Part shown: positions 33,100 through 44,299 of the stretch, one piece after another | How positions within the stretch are numbered: position 1 is the stretch's first letter | How the letters are laid out: every line of letters starts with the position of its first letter | From: Ascochyta rabiei | Lineage: Eukaryota; Ascomycota; Dothideomycetes; Pleosporales; Didymellaceae | Direction of reading: 5' to 3' | Length of the DNA stretch: 64,000 nucleotides | Assembly: GCF_004011695.2 (NCBI RefSeq) | Contig: NC_082417.1 | Location: forward strand, 1,426,001 to 1,490,000 | Made by a program: the position numbers and the translations under genes | The notes under the pieces: model-generated | Told to the model about the DNA's origin: nothing | Database searches by the model: none | Seen by the model: the letters and a program-made list of their open reading frames with translations, nothing else

Positions 33100-33941
33100 C
33101 TAACGATTACGGACAATTGTATAGCTTTTGCAGTGTCGCGCTCCTCCTTCTAACGCTCTCTCTCCACTTTGCGTTCAGCAACTTCCTTGGCACGCTCATC
33201 CTTCTCCTTCCTCTGCACCTCAGCAGCTGCCTCACGCGCTATACGCCTCTGCTCCTTCTCCTTCTCCTTAACAAGTCTCTTAGCTGCTGCCACCTCACGC
33301 TCGTCTGCTTTCTTGAGCTTCTCCTCCATATTCAGGCGTTAAACGACGTCATATCGGTGCTCGGCTTCACGACACTTCCTAGGTAACCACATAACAGCAC
33401 CACCATAGTACTCTTGACGCTGTTGGAGAGGCAATAGATGTGACTTCTTAGAGCGCTTCTTCTTCTTCTTTAGTGAGTCTTTAAGCGCTGTAATGTTACT
33501 GTAAAGGAGCTCATTTTGGATAGAGATGTGGTGGAGTAAGCGTAGGATTTTCCGGATATCCTTATTGCCTCAATTAGTCAATATATTGCGCACAAGTATT
33601 TCAATTCTGAGCCAATTTTTGCCGCTGTGTACTGAAGTACCTGAGCTAGCTTCGGAGGTGTCCTCAGAGTCCTCGTAGATGAATTTGTTAACAATAATGC
33701 TGGGGTTGAGCGGTGCTATACCTGTCACGTGGAAGGATCTCAACACTCGCTCCTCTGTGAATGTAGCCACCCAGGCCTTCCAGGATAGGAAGAAGAAGTC
33801 GCTCTTCTTTACTGGGAGCAAGCCCTGGCTCTCATGTATAAAGATGGTGAGGTAGTGCTTGTAGCTGGATGACAGTGGCTTGAAACACACAACGTCCAAT
33901 GGTTGAAGCGTGTGAGTTGAGTGAGGAGGAAGGATACACAA
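33100..33941 (-). pseudogene. Fragment of a pogo-type DDE transposase, not RIP-mutated
   Basis: The minus-strand frame 33570-33941 gives PPHSTHTLQPLDVVCFKPL followed by the conserved C-terminal part (SWKAWVATFTEERVLRSFHV, GIAPLNPS). Basic Lys/Arg/Glu-rich coiled-coil coding continues down to about 33100 in a broken frame. Trp and Gln codons are intact, unlike all other transposases in the window, so this is a younger or protected copy. Only the C-terminal half is present; its right end meets unrelated AT-rich sequence near 33945. Confidence 0.75.
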
Positions 33942-33944
33942 GAT

Positions 33945-34100
33945 TAGGGTTTACTTTATTACTTATAGATAACCCTGTATTAATAACTATATAACTATTA
34001 GCCTCTAGCATAAGAGAAGCTTAGATTAATAGTAGCTAAAGTATTATTAATCTAGTAGCAGGTAGAGGAGCTTATATTCACAGCTGAACTTGCCAAAGTA
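33945..34100. other. AT-rich junction sequence
   Basis: A short RIP-like spacer between the transposase fragment and a tandem duplication. No feature recognised. Confidence 0.4.
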
Positions 34101-34102
34101 TT

Positions 34103-34200
34103 GTCAACTTGGCAGCATGTGGAGGATCTCATCTCAACTTGCACAAGTAATGTCAACCTGGCAGCACGTGGAGGATCTCATCTCAACTTGCACAGGACTT
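34103..34200. repeat. Two-copy 49-bp tandem duplication
   Basis: GTCAACYTGGCAGCAYGTGG... occurs at 34103 and again at 34152 with few differences. The second copy runs into the 3' end of the C2H2-like frame on the minus strand. Confidence 0.75.
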
Positions 34201-34810
34201 CTCTCTGCTGTTCTTCTCCTGTTTCTTTCCATTCCTTACATATCTCTCTAGCGTCTTGCCTAATCTTCTTAGCTTTTCCTGCCAACATCAGCCCACGCTT
34301 CTCAAACTCGCCTCTTATTTCTTGCGGCAGCATAGTGAAACGGTTATCTCCTATCCACTCTTGATTGTGCAACACAGCTGCGTGAATCGTCCACTCCCCT
34401 GCTTTCTGGAAGCACCCATCGCACCCAGCTGACGGACATAAGAATGACGTGTTCCTCCCCTCATTAAAGTAATAGCGATCTAAGGCCTCAACCAGGATTA
34501 GCCACAGCCTATCCTCTTCTAACATAAGAAGCAGGCCTCTAAGCTGACCTTGCTAAAAGCGTCCCACTAGGCCTGGAAGCTGTTGTGCTGGCACAAGAAC
34601 TGTCTTCCAGTCTTGGCCTAACTTCACCTTCTCCTACAAGCCGCCTGCACCTACTTGGTACACTGCTCTCTGCTACTTAGAAGTAGATAAAGCACTCGCA
34701 CTTAAGCCTGCGCGAGGATCTGCCTTCTCAGCAAAAAATGCAGACGCTACAATCTCTGGGGGACAAGACTGAACTTGGAGCTCTAGTGCACCTGGCACAA
34801 CTTAGGTCGT
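34178..34810 (-). pseudogene. Degraded C2H2-finger protein, 3' part
   Basis: The open part on the minus strand (34178-34525, 115 codons) contains a C2H2-like finger FLCPSAGCDGCFQKAGEWTIH with a following His, and a charged C-terminal tail (KAKKIRQDAREICKEWKE). The same frame extends upstream to about 34810 with TAG/TAA interruptions, giving a Pro/Ala-containing segment. It looks like the end of a larger host gene rather than a transposon product; function unknown. Confidence 0.5.
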
Positions 34811-34996
34811 TTCTCCTCTTATTTAGGATATCCAAGACTGGTTTATCACTACCCTTCTTGCTTTTAGACACCTCTCTGTGAATGTTCTCTAGAAGTAAGC
34901 AATTTAATCTTGTTAAACCTTAACTATCTGTTACGATCCTGTGCCAGGGCACGGCACAAACATAAGTACCAGCCAACCAAGATCCCTAACTCCGCC

Positions 34997-36052
34997 TACG
35001 CTGGCAAAAGGGTAGGGGGTACCCCGGGGTTAGGTAGGGGTTAGGTACGGTCCGCACGGACCAGGGGTAGGGGTAGGGTAGGGGTAGGGTCTGTAGGGAA
35101 GAGGTAGGCCTAAGTAGGGCCTGTAGGTGTTGGCGTGTAACTCTTTAACTAAAGCAGTTATTATAAAACTTCGTACTACAGAAATATAGAGCAAAACAGG
35201 CGCTTTTAAACAGTCTATATACTGTGAGATTGTAATTAAAACTGGTAGAGTTACAGCAGTTGTTGTGTAAATCCTAGGTTGTTACTACGTAGGCCTACGT
35301 AACAACTGCTCTAGCTCTACCAGTTTTGAGCGGAATCTCACAGAATATAGACTGTTTGAAAGCGCTCTCCTTGTTCTATATCTTTCTAGTACAAATCTTC
35401 TTAATAGCTGCTTTACTGTAAGAGTTACAGGTAGGGGTAGAGGTAGGGAAGAGGTAGGCCTAAGTAGGGCCCGTAGGTGTCGGCGTCCAACACTTTGACT
35501 AAAGCAGTTATTGCAAAACTTTGTACTACAAAATTGTAGACCATAACAAGCGCTTTCCAACGGCCCAAATACCGTGAGATTCCGATCAGAACTAGTGGAG
35601 CTAGAGCAGTTGTTACGTAGGCCTACGTAGTAATAACCTAGTATTTACACAACAACTGCTGTAACTCTACCAATTTCGATCGGAATCTTACGGTATATGG
35701 ACTGTTTAAAAGCGCTCAGTTTGCTCTACACTTCTGTAGTACAAAGTTTTGCAATAACTGCTTTAGTTAAAGAGTTGGACGCTGACACCTACCCTACCTA
35801 ACCCCTACCTAACCCCTACCCGTACCCCATGTAGACCCTACCCTACCCCTACCCCTACCCTATATGGACCCTACCCTACCCCTACCTATACCCCATGTAG
35901 ACCCTACCCTACCCCTACCTGTACCCTATATGGACCCTACCCTACCCCTACCCTCTTAGTATAGAATTAGCGTAGGTAGGGGTAGGGTAGGGTAGGGGTA
36001 CATCACGTGATGTACCCTACCCCTACCCAACCCCTACCCTTTTGCCACCGTA
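34997..36052. mobile_element. Palindromic foldback element C, with doubled centre
   Basis: 1056 bp within the gypsy LTR. TIRs TACGCTGGCAAAAGGGTAG / CTACCCTTTTGCCACCGTA; perfect 8-bp target duplication ACTCCGCC (34989-34996 and 36053-36060), confirmed by the unbroken LTR sequence in copy 1. Two successive central palindromes (near 35265 and 35605) separated by GGTAGGGG-type sequence make it longer than copy A, as if the core had been duplicated. The ACATCACGTGATGT tip lies near 36000. Confidence 0.88.
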
Positions 36053-36274
36053 ACTCCGCCCTAAAGGAACAAACAGTGGAGAAGGACAGAATAGAAAGGG
36101 TTATTACGTAACTGCTTATTAACAAGTATAATATATATAACTACTTGTTAATAAGTATAGTATAATATACTTGTCTATAAGCACCCTTATACATTTTATC
36201 AGACTAACTCTAGTTACTTGTTAATAAGTATTGTATCTCCTTAGTATATAGTTAGTAGGAACATAATCCTTATA

Positions 36275-38137
36275 ACGTATTCAACGGGTAAGTCGGCCAC
36301 ACGGGCGAGTCGGCCACTCTGCTAAGACCATACCAACATTCTACCTTATAACGCGATGACTCAACAACAACATAAACCTACGCCCTTAAAAGAGGCTGTA
36401 ATACAGCTTACGCTCTAGGCACTTAAATAAGACGCGAACCTTACTATATAACGCGCTGCAGCCATATACAACGCGCCTTACAGCACACTACGCAATTAAT
36501 ACACAGGACGACCTGCACAAGCTGATTGTACGCTAAGTCAACAGAATATAGATTAGATTAAGGAGGATGTAATTGCTGAGTACATTCTTAAGCTAGATGC
36601 ATAAGGATTTGCTCCTTAGCTAGCTGCTGTAGCTGATATAGCTAATTCTTTGCGTGCTAAGCGCAATATAGGCTATATTAGCATAAACTAGCCTAATACA
36701 TTTGTTAAGCGCCGCCCTAACCTTAAAGTAAAGTTTAATTGAAAGTATAACTATAAGAGAGCCCTCTGTAAGGATCTAGAGATTATACAAGGCTAGTTTA
36801 GGCTTATAGCAAATATTAAAGCTAAGTATAGCATCTAGAATAATAACAAGTACAACTTTAATAAGACAGGCTTTATAATAGGCTAGATATCTACAGGAGC
36901 AGTTGTTATAGGTTTAGAGCGTTGAGGACAGCTAAAGGCAGTGCAGCAGGGCAATTAAGAGTAGACAACGGTTATACAGGGCATTAATAGCACAGGGTAG
37001 GCTATTCTACCCTTTATTATCTTCAAAGGCCGCAACCACCTCTCTGCCTAGTACAAAGAGGATAATCTGCCCCATAATTGGGTTATTAGAGTCTCTAAGA
37101 ACGGATGGACTACTAACAAGCTTGGTCTAGACTAGTTAAAGCACTTTAATGCCTATACAAAGACGCGCACCTAAGGAGTGCACTAGCTACTCCTTATTAA
37201 TAGCCACAAGAGCTACAACTCCCTTAACTTCTAACAATACTGTAAGGAAGCAAATATTATTATACTATGTATGCCTCTACACTTATCTCACCTCTTATAA
37301 CCACTAGATGTGGGTTGTTTTGCCCCTCTAAAGAAGGTATATAGGCGCTAAGCCAAGAATCTTATGCGTAACTACATTACTTATATTACTAAAACTAAGT
37401 TCCTATTATACTTTATAGGCGCCTATAAGGAGACATTTACTTCTAGTAATATCTAAGGAGGCTTCTAAGGCGCTAGAATAGTCCCCTTTAACCCAGAACG
37501 GGTCATAAAAGGTCTTATTGTCCGCCTACGTACCCTACCGCTACCTACTGTAGAAGATAAGCCCTGGCAGTCCTAAACCCCAAGCACTACCCTGCAATTA
37601 GGGTCGCAATCAACACTGGTTTAAGAGAGGATTCAAAGGCATGCAAGCAGCTTACTAACTTTAATAGTTAAGGCCTTTAAAAAGCTTGCTAAAGGCGCAG
37701 CTATAGTAGCGCACAAGCTAGTGTTGGCTTAAAGGGAGATTACTAGGCTTCGAGCAGCAAATAAGGCTGCTACGCGACGTAGATCGCATAAAAGAAAGCG
37801 GTTGCAGCAGGAGGGAGTCCTAACAGCTAAGGAAGGCCTTTAATTAACTACTCTAACTAAGTTTAGGGCATATAGTGATAGTAAGAAGGTAAGGAAGCAA
37901 GTACGTGTTAAAGGAGGTAAGGTAACCTAAAGACGCTGTAAAAAGTGCTACAATATAGGGCATAACTTGCGCACGTGTAAAAAGCCTAAAGAAGGTGTTA
38001 CTAAATAATATTATATACTGTACTACTATAAACAATGCCAATGTAGGCTAATGCAAGCCATAATAGGGTAGAATGTTGGTGTGGTCTTGGCAGAGTGGCC
38101 GACTTGCCCGTGTGGCCGACTTACCCGTTAAATACGT
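36275..38137 (+). mobile_element. Fot1/pogo element in the gypsy LTR
   Basis: TA duplications at 36273-36274 and 38138-38139. TIRs start ACGTATTCAACGGGTAAGTC and end with the matching ...TTAAATACGT. Each TIR holds a tandem pair of GTCGGCCAC-type motifs. The 1863-bp element encodes a transposase on the plus strand and shares TIR architecture with the MITE at 14577-15000. Confidence 0.9.
36356..38008 (+). pseudogene. Fot1/pogo DDE transposase, 551-codon frame with RIP stops
   Basis: From the ATG at 36356 to the TAA at 38008 one frame of 551 codons can be followed with no frameshift. It is interrupted only by TAG/TAA at probable Trp/Gln sites. Landmarks are YNFNKTGFIIG for the first catalytic block, LLINSHKSYNS for the second (Asp read as Asn), HLSHLL and PLDVGCFAPLKKVY downstream, an Arg/Lys-rich tail, and a zinc knuckle CKKCYNIGHNLRTC close to the end. 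This is the best preserved transposase of the window in frame terms, but it is inactive as read. Confidence 0.87.
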
Positions 38138-38399
38138 TAGTTTGTGTTTAACCTTATTAATTAAGTTTATCTTTAGATTCTTAACCTGTACTTAAACTAG
38201 ATAGTCTACTCTGTACTATTTAGTGCACCCTATCTTTATAAGCTTTACTTAGTTAATAACCCTAACTAATCTACTAGTACTTATCCCTAAGAACTAATAA
38301 ACTTAGTGCTTACAGTCTTTAACTAAAGTATAACTTTAACATTTTAAACACCCCTAAGATAAGTACTATTAGATCCTGTGCTACCTCTAGCAAATCTAT

Positions 38400-41276
38400 A
38401 TCTAGCAACGTTAACATAGATATAACTCTTACTACCAGCACTATAAACATTTATAAGCCTAACCTTTACTATAGAGATTATAGTAAGCTTAATAACTAGC
38501 TTATATAGTAGGACCTCTTCTTTACCTTCTAAGGTAAGAAGGTTCCTAAGGCTAAATAAGTAGTCCTTGCAGCTAGCTATATGCGTAGCAAAGTGTTTAC
38601 CTAGATTAAGCCCTTTATGTAGTAGTACTAAGCTAGTAAGGCCCTAGACAACGTAGATAAATAGATAAAAGACTTTAAGCTATTTAAAGAAAAGATTAAG
38701 CTAATCTTTAGAGTCTCTAATAAACTACACATTGCTTAACGAAATATTTAGAAGATTAGACAGAATAAGTTAGCTGCTAACTACGCTGCAGAGTTTTAGC
38801 AGCTTACTACTAACACTAACTAGGACAACACTGCCCTAATTACTAGGTTTTAATAAGGATTAAAGCTTATAGTTAAGGAAGAACTTATACGCACTAGCAT
38901 AAGTACACAAACCCTTAACAAGCTTATTAATACTGCTATTAATATTAATATATAACTCTATAAACTTTAGTAAGAACTTTAAGATAACCCTAGAGCATAT
39001 ACTATTGTTATCGCTACTAACAGGCTGCTACTAAGGAACTAGTAGCGCAACAACTTAAATTAAGGACAGCAAGGAGGCTGTAATTAGCTAAATACCAGTT
39101 GTTGTATCTACAGCAACACTTAGAGTAGATGCTACAGACCTAAAGTAATAGACCTCTTAAACCTTAATAAGGGACTACTAAAGTAATAGAATAAGAAGCC
39201 TAAGGGGGGTAACTAACATAGAGGCAGTAGGGACTGCTACAACTGTAGCAAACTAGGCTACTTTACTAGGGACTGCTAGATAAACAAGGTTTACTACTAG
39301 TTAAATATACTTACCTATAATTATAATAATATAGATGCTAGTAAATAGAAAATTCTTACTAATAACATAGGACAACTACTAGAAGACCTAGAGTCTAGTC
39401 TAGAGAACGATAATAACTGTATTGTACCTCTAATTTGTGTGGTAACACCCTACTAGGACCCCTAGAAAGGTAAAGAAAGAGACTATTACTCTAACAACAA
39501 CTATCAAAAGATAGACAACCTACTAGACACCTTAGGACAAGAGTTTAACTAAATTAGTACTCAACAAGAACGTATAGCTTAACAACGCTAGAAGTATAAT
39601 AATAAAGAAGCCTATTATAAAATATATTAAGAACTTGTTAGTCCTGTAGAAGTACCTAAAATTACAGAAATAAAACTAGAACTCTAACAGCTTATTTACT
39701 AGTTTAGAAAAGAAATTAACAATAGCAAACAGTTTGCTAATTAACTAGAAGAAGCTAAGGACTAGCTTTAGTGTAAGTAAGAAATATAGCTTAGCCTAGA
39801 ACGTATGTAAAAGTAGAAAGAAGTACTACTAATAATTAGCCTATAACTACAGTATATTCTAGACTACTAAAACCTAAAATATAGAAACCTTATATAGACA
39901 GTATACACTAAGGACAAATGCATAATCTACTATAATAAGAAGCTAAGTGCAGGATAGTTCCTAGCACAACAAAGCCTCTGTTGCAGTTAATAGTACTAGT
40001 GTTACAATAACCTGTGTAAACTTTATCTTATTAACAAATGCTAGAAAGCACACTTTTATGGAATAGATAACCTACAGGCTATAATACAAATGTAGTTAGT
40101 AGTTAACAGAAGTTGCTACAACACACACTAGCAGAACTGCCTTAACACAGATTGCAAGGAGCATTGCAGTACTAAGGAGTTTAAAGGGTTTAGTAAAGAG
40201 GGGAGCTTTTTAGGCCAGCGCCTACAAGCCCTAGGGATTAATCTATTAATAGCATTAGGAAAAATTACCTTATTAAGCTACCTATTAAACTAAATAGGGT
40301 AGCCTTAACAACACTCTTAGACTTAGGAGCATAAGTAAGTTATATATCTAGAACAGCAATATAGTAAGCTAGACTTAGATTATATTATAAAGAGAATTCT
40401 TACTTACTCTAAGTAGCTAATAGAGAATTAATGCTAGATAAACTGCTAACTATGCTTAAAGTAATAGCGGCACCCCTACAGATACAGGGGCACTATAAGG
40501 AAATAAACCTAGACGTCTTTATAAAGGCCACGCACAACATTATACTAGGACTTTCCTAGTTATAAAAGCACAACCTAAAGATAGACTAGGCATAAGAAAG
40601 ACTTATATTAGAAGGATGTAAATATAGTACTAATATATCTACGCCTATACAGCGCACGTAGTAGCTAGTAGATAAGAAGGAGATTAATAATGTCTCTTTA
40701 ACATATAAGACGCGCTAAGATAGAGTAGTTAACAGTGTAGATGCTAAACGCCCTACAGATTATAAAGCAAGAGTTAAGGAGGAGAGGAGTGTACCTTCTG
40801 CTATCCCTAATGTATACAGACAGTACGCAGAGATATTTAGAGAAAAGCTTACAGTAAAAGCCCTGCCTAAGCATAAACCCTAAGATTATAAGATTAAGCT
40901 CTAGAAAGGAAAGACACTAACTTTTAGGCTATTATATTAGTTATTAGAAAAGGAACTTAAAGTACTTTGTAAGTACATTAAGGAGAAACTTAAGAAGGGA
41001 TTTATTAGAAGATTAGAATTACCTGCAGGGTACCTAATTATGTTTGTTCCTTAGAAGGATAGCAAGCTACAACCTTACATTAACTTTAGGAAGCTTAATA
41101 AAATTACTATTAAAAACTGCTACCTGCTTCTAAATATTATAGAGTTACAGGACTAGCTAGTAGAAGCTTAGTACTTTACAACGTTAGACCTATAAGGCGC
41201 GTACAACCTTATACGCATAAAGGAAGAAGAAGAATAGAAAACAGTATTTAGAACGCAATATAGACTCTACCAGCTT
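38400..41276 (+). pseudogene. Gag-Pol remnant of gypsy copy 2, cut in RT
   Basis: It parallels copy 1: zinc knuckle CYNCSKLGYFTRDC near 39236-39280, protease-like segment near 40310, and the RT entry block near 40970-41270. It shares many RIP stops with copy 1 and has a few private ones. It ends at the junction with the tandem repeats at 41277. Confidence 0.8.
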
Positions 41277-42392
41277 ATCCAGGAGGATAACTAGCGGTTT
41301 GGAATAACTAGCGGGTTTTTTTTTTTTCTTCTTTTTCTCTTCTTTTCTAGCTGTTTTAGCCTATTCTAAGCCAGTAGAAATCGTTATTGTAGATAGCAAT
41401 TGCTAGTAGATGTTTCTAGAGAGAATAACTAGCGTTTTATCTCTTAGGTAATAACTAAAGGGAATAACTAGCGGTTTAGAATAACTAGCGTTTTCCCTCT
41501 ACTATCTTATTTCTAGCTATTCTAGCTAATCTTAGGTTAGTAGAAGTAGTAATACTAGATAGTAATTGCTTGTAGAGTTTAATAGAGAGATTATCTATCG
41601 TTTTATCTCCTAGGTAATAACTAGAGGAAATAACTAGCAGTTTAGAATAACTAGTGTTTTCTTATCTACTATCTCTTTTCTAGCTACTCTTACCTACTCT
41701 ATACTAGTAGAAATAGTAGTAATAGATAGTTACTACTAGTAGATAGTATCTAAGAGAAAAACTAGTGTTTTTTCTCTTTAATCATTACTAGAGACAATAA
41801 TTAAAAGTTTAGACTAACTAGTAGCTTTTTATTTATTTCTTTTATAGCTATTCTAGCCTCTTTTAAGCTAGTAGAGAGAGTTAATATAGTTAGACATTAC
41901 TAGTAGATATTACTATAAAGAATCTCTAGTATATTCTAAAAAAGAAATAACTAGAGAGAAATAATAATTTTTTCTTATACTTAGTAGCTATAAGAATAAC
42001 TAGAGTTTACTACTTATAGCTAAAAGTAGGTAGTACTTTTAAGATATAGTAATAACTAAAGATAATTATCTATCTTTTCTAACTAGCATATAAGTAGATT
42101 CTGTTATAATAGATAAAGGCTAGGTATATATAAAAAATAAATTCTTCTAAGACTATTCTTTTAGAACTATAACTAGTAACTTTCTATTTATATAGGAACT
42201 AAAGAGAATACCTAAGAATAATTCTATAAGAGAAAAAGCTTTAACTAATTTCTCTTTTATTCTATTTATATTTATATTACAATACTGTAGCTAGAGATTT
42301 TCTTTTTCTACTTTATTCTTTTAAAAAGTTGATTTAATTCTAGAAGTAAATTTAATCTTAAAGAGCTTTTACTTTAAATAGAGCTATGGTAT
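41277..42392. repeat. AT-rich region with degenerate 169-bp tandem repeats
   Basis: Copies of a unit built around AATAACTAGCGGTTTAGAAT recur with about 169-bp spacing (near 41468, 41637, 41806), increasingly diverged to the right. CA and TG dinucleotides become rare here, as in the helicase block. No coding frame is convincing; this may be the left flank of the helicase cassette. Confidence 0.7.
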
Positions 42393-43052
42393 TTAATAGT
42401 CTATAAAAAGATCTTCTTCTTCTTCTATACTAGTAGAGCTAGTAGAACTAGTAGAACTAGTAGTACTTTCTTCTTTCTCTTCTTCTTCTTCTTTCTCTCT
42501 TAAATTCTCTAGGTACTCTAGTGTTTCTCTACTAAAGAAGGAAGGGCTGGACTTATTAGCTACTATAGTTACTACTTCTGTATAGAGACATACTTGTTAT
42601 CTAGCTCTAGAATAGTATAGAGTCTATTACTAACGTACTCGTCTAAGAATTCTTTACTAGTAACTAGAGTAACTTTGTCTTCTACTCTAGTATTATAGTA
42701 GGTAATATAGTATTCTTCTTTCTTAAAAGAGTTTACTATAATAATAAAGAACCTAGTATAGCCTAGTTCTAAGCCTAGCGTCTACTATTAGCATAGATAC
42801 TTCTACTATAGATTATGCTACTATACCTTTCTTATATATATAGTTTACTAAGCTAGGTAGCTTGCTATAGCTAACTAGACAGCCTAGAAAGCCTACTACC
42901 TTATTACTAGCTTTATCTCTTATATTATAAACATTCTTTCCTATTAGATAGGTAGAAGTTAAAGCTAAAGAGCTAAGATTTTCTTTTAGAAAGCTTATAG
43001 CTATAGTAGTACTATAGTTAAGATTCTTATAGCTTTTCTTAATACTAGACAT
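42393..43052 (-). CDS. Small unknown gene, divergent from the helicase gene
   Basis: I do not recognise the product. On the minus strand an ATG at 43052 opens 79 codons (to 42813) with a Ser/Leu/Tyr-rich sequence. Two further frames follow in order: one gives GYTRFFIIIVNSFKKEEYYI and SKEFLDEYVSNRLYTILELD; the next gives SPSFFSRETLEYLENLREKE, then an acidic Glu/Ser/Thr tract ending at 42393. Changes of frame near 42790 and 42595 could be short introns (a 40-nt GT-AG candidate exists for the first) or frameshifts. The amino-acid bias (Ser, Leu, Ile, Lys, Glu; almost no His, Gln, Trp) and CA/TG scarcity match the helicase ORF. Before the copia insertion the two genes would have been about 0.8 kb apart, head to head. 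Confidence 0.5.
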
Positions 43053-43130
43053 CTAGAAAAGAAAGAAGTTAGCTTCTAGAAGATAGTAGCGTAAAGAATT
43101 CTTACCTTAGTATTTTACTTAGTATCTTAG

Positions 43131-43294
43131 TATTAGATAATATGCTTAATGTGCAAAGATAATGATAAAGGTGATTAATTAATAATTATCTGTCTTAATG
43201 GCTCATTTTATGTGTGTGTGCCGCTAGACCCTAAGTTAACTAAGGTTAACCCTAAACCCCTAACTTGGCTCAGCAAGGTCAGTTATCTAAAACA
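43131..43294 (-). repeat. Copia LTR (3' LTR in element orientation)
   Basis: 164 bp, paired with 48161-48322. The terminal TG appears as TA, a RIP-type change. Confidence 0.88.
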
Positions 43295-44299
43295 CCCCCT
43301 CAGCTTTAAGGCCCTATTAAAGCTGGACACAATTGGCTCTTATTGTACCTCTAGGTTAGCAAGCTTTTAGTTAAGTAATTCTATCTAGGTGTTAGCTGGC
43401 TTTCTTTGTTTAGTATGTTTCTCTAGTCCTAGCTGCCTTAGAAAGGTTAACTACTTGCTTGCAGGCAGAGCCTTTGTAAGTCTGTTAGCTAACATCTTAG
43501 TAGATAGGACATAGGGTACTGTTATAGTGCCTTTATTTGCCTCTTATTACACCTAGTAGTTATAAATGTCTACAAGTTGTAGTTTAGTTTAGAGTTTTAA
43601 GACTTCCTTATTAATTAATTGGATAGTCTAGGGATTATCATATTAAATAGTAATTGTTAATTATAAGAGGTGTATGCTAAGTTCTAATAATAGTTGTAAG
43701 ATAAAGATAGCTTCCTTAGCTACCTGTGCTAGGGCAAGTAGCTCTACTTTAGTTGTTAACGTAGTAACTATGTCTTATTTATTAGCTCTCTAGGTAATAA
43801 ATCCTCTGTATAGTTTAATAGTATATCCTTAGGAGCTCTTCCTGTTAAGAGTATTATTAGTAAATAATGTATTACTAGCGACTACTAGGTGCTTGTTGCC
43901 TCTAAAGCTAAGGGACAGGTCTTGCGTTCCTTGTAGGTACAATAGTACTTAATCTGCTGCGTTATAATGCTGCTGTCTAGGGTTAGTTAGAAACTGTGCC
44001 AGCCTAGATGTGGCAAAGGCAATGTTAGGCCTAGTAGTGACTGCAGCAAAGAGGAGAGATATAATCTTTCTCTAGTATTTGTTAATTTCTGATACTGCAG
44101 CTTCCCCTTTATTTAGTAGAAGCTTAATATTTACTATTAGTGTGTTATGTTGTATGTCTGTCTTATCTGGTAAAGAGCTAATTTTGTTAATATATAACGC
44201 CCGTAAGAGAAGGATCCTTAGGTTGTCTTAATCTTAGGTTATTATCACTTCTAGGAACTATTGCAGATTATTTCCTCCTGTAACAGAGTATTTGTTAGT

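Larger units (their letters stand above)
34929..41276 (+). mobile_element. Gypsy chromovirus copy 2, nested and 3'-truncated
   Basis: The same family as 1337-8278. The 5' LTR begins at 34929 (TGTTACGATCCTG) and ends at 38341, split by a foldback element and a pogo. Gag, protease and the first part of RT follow (38342-41276), with the same RIP pattern as copy 1. Similarity ends abruptly near 41276, in RT shortly after the segment reading CAATATAGACTCTA. No 3' part or 3' LTR appears in the window. Confidence 0.88.
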
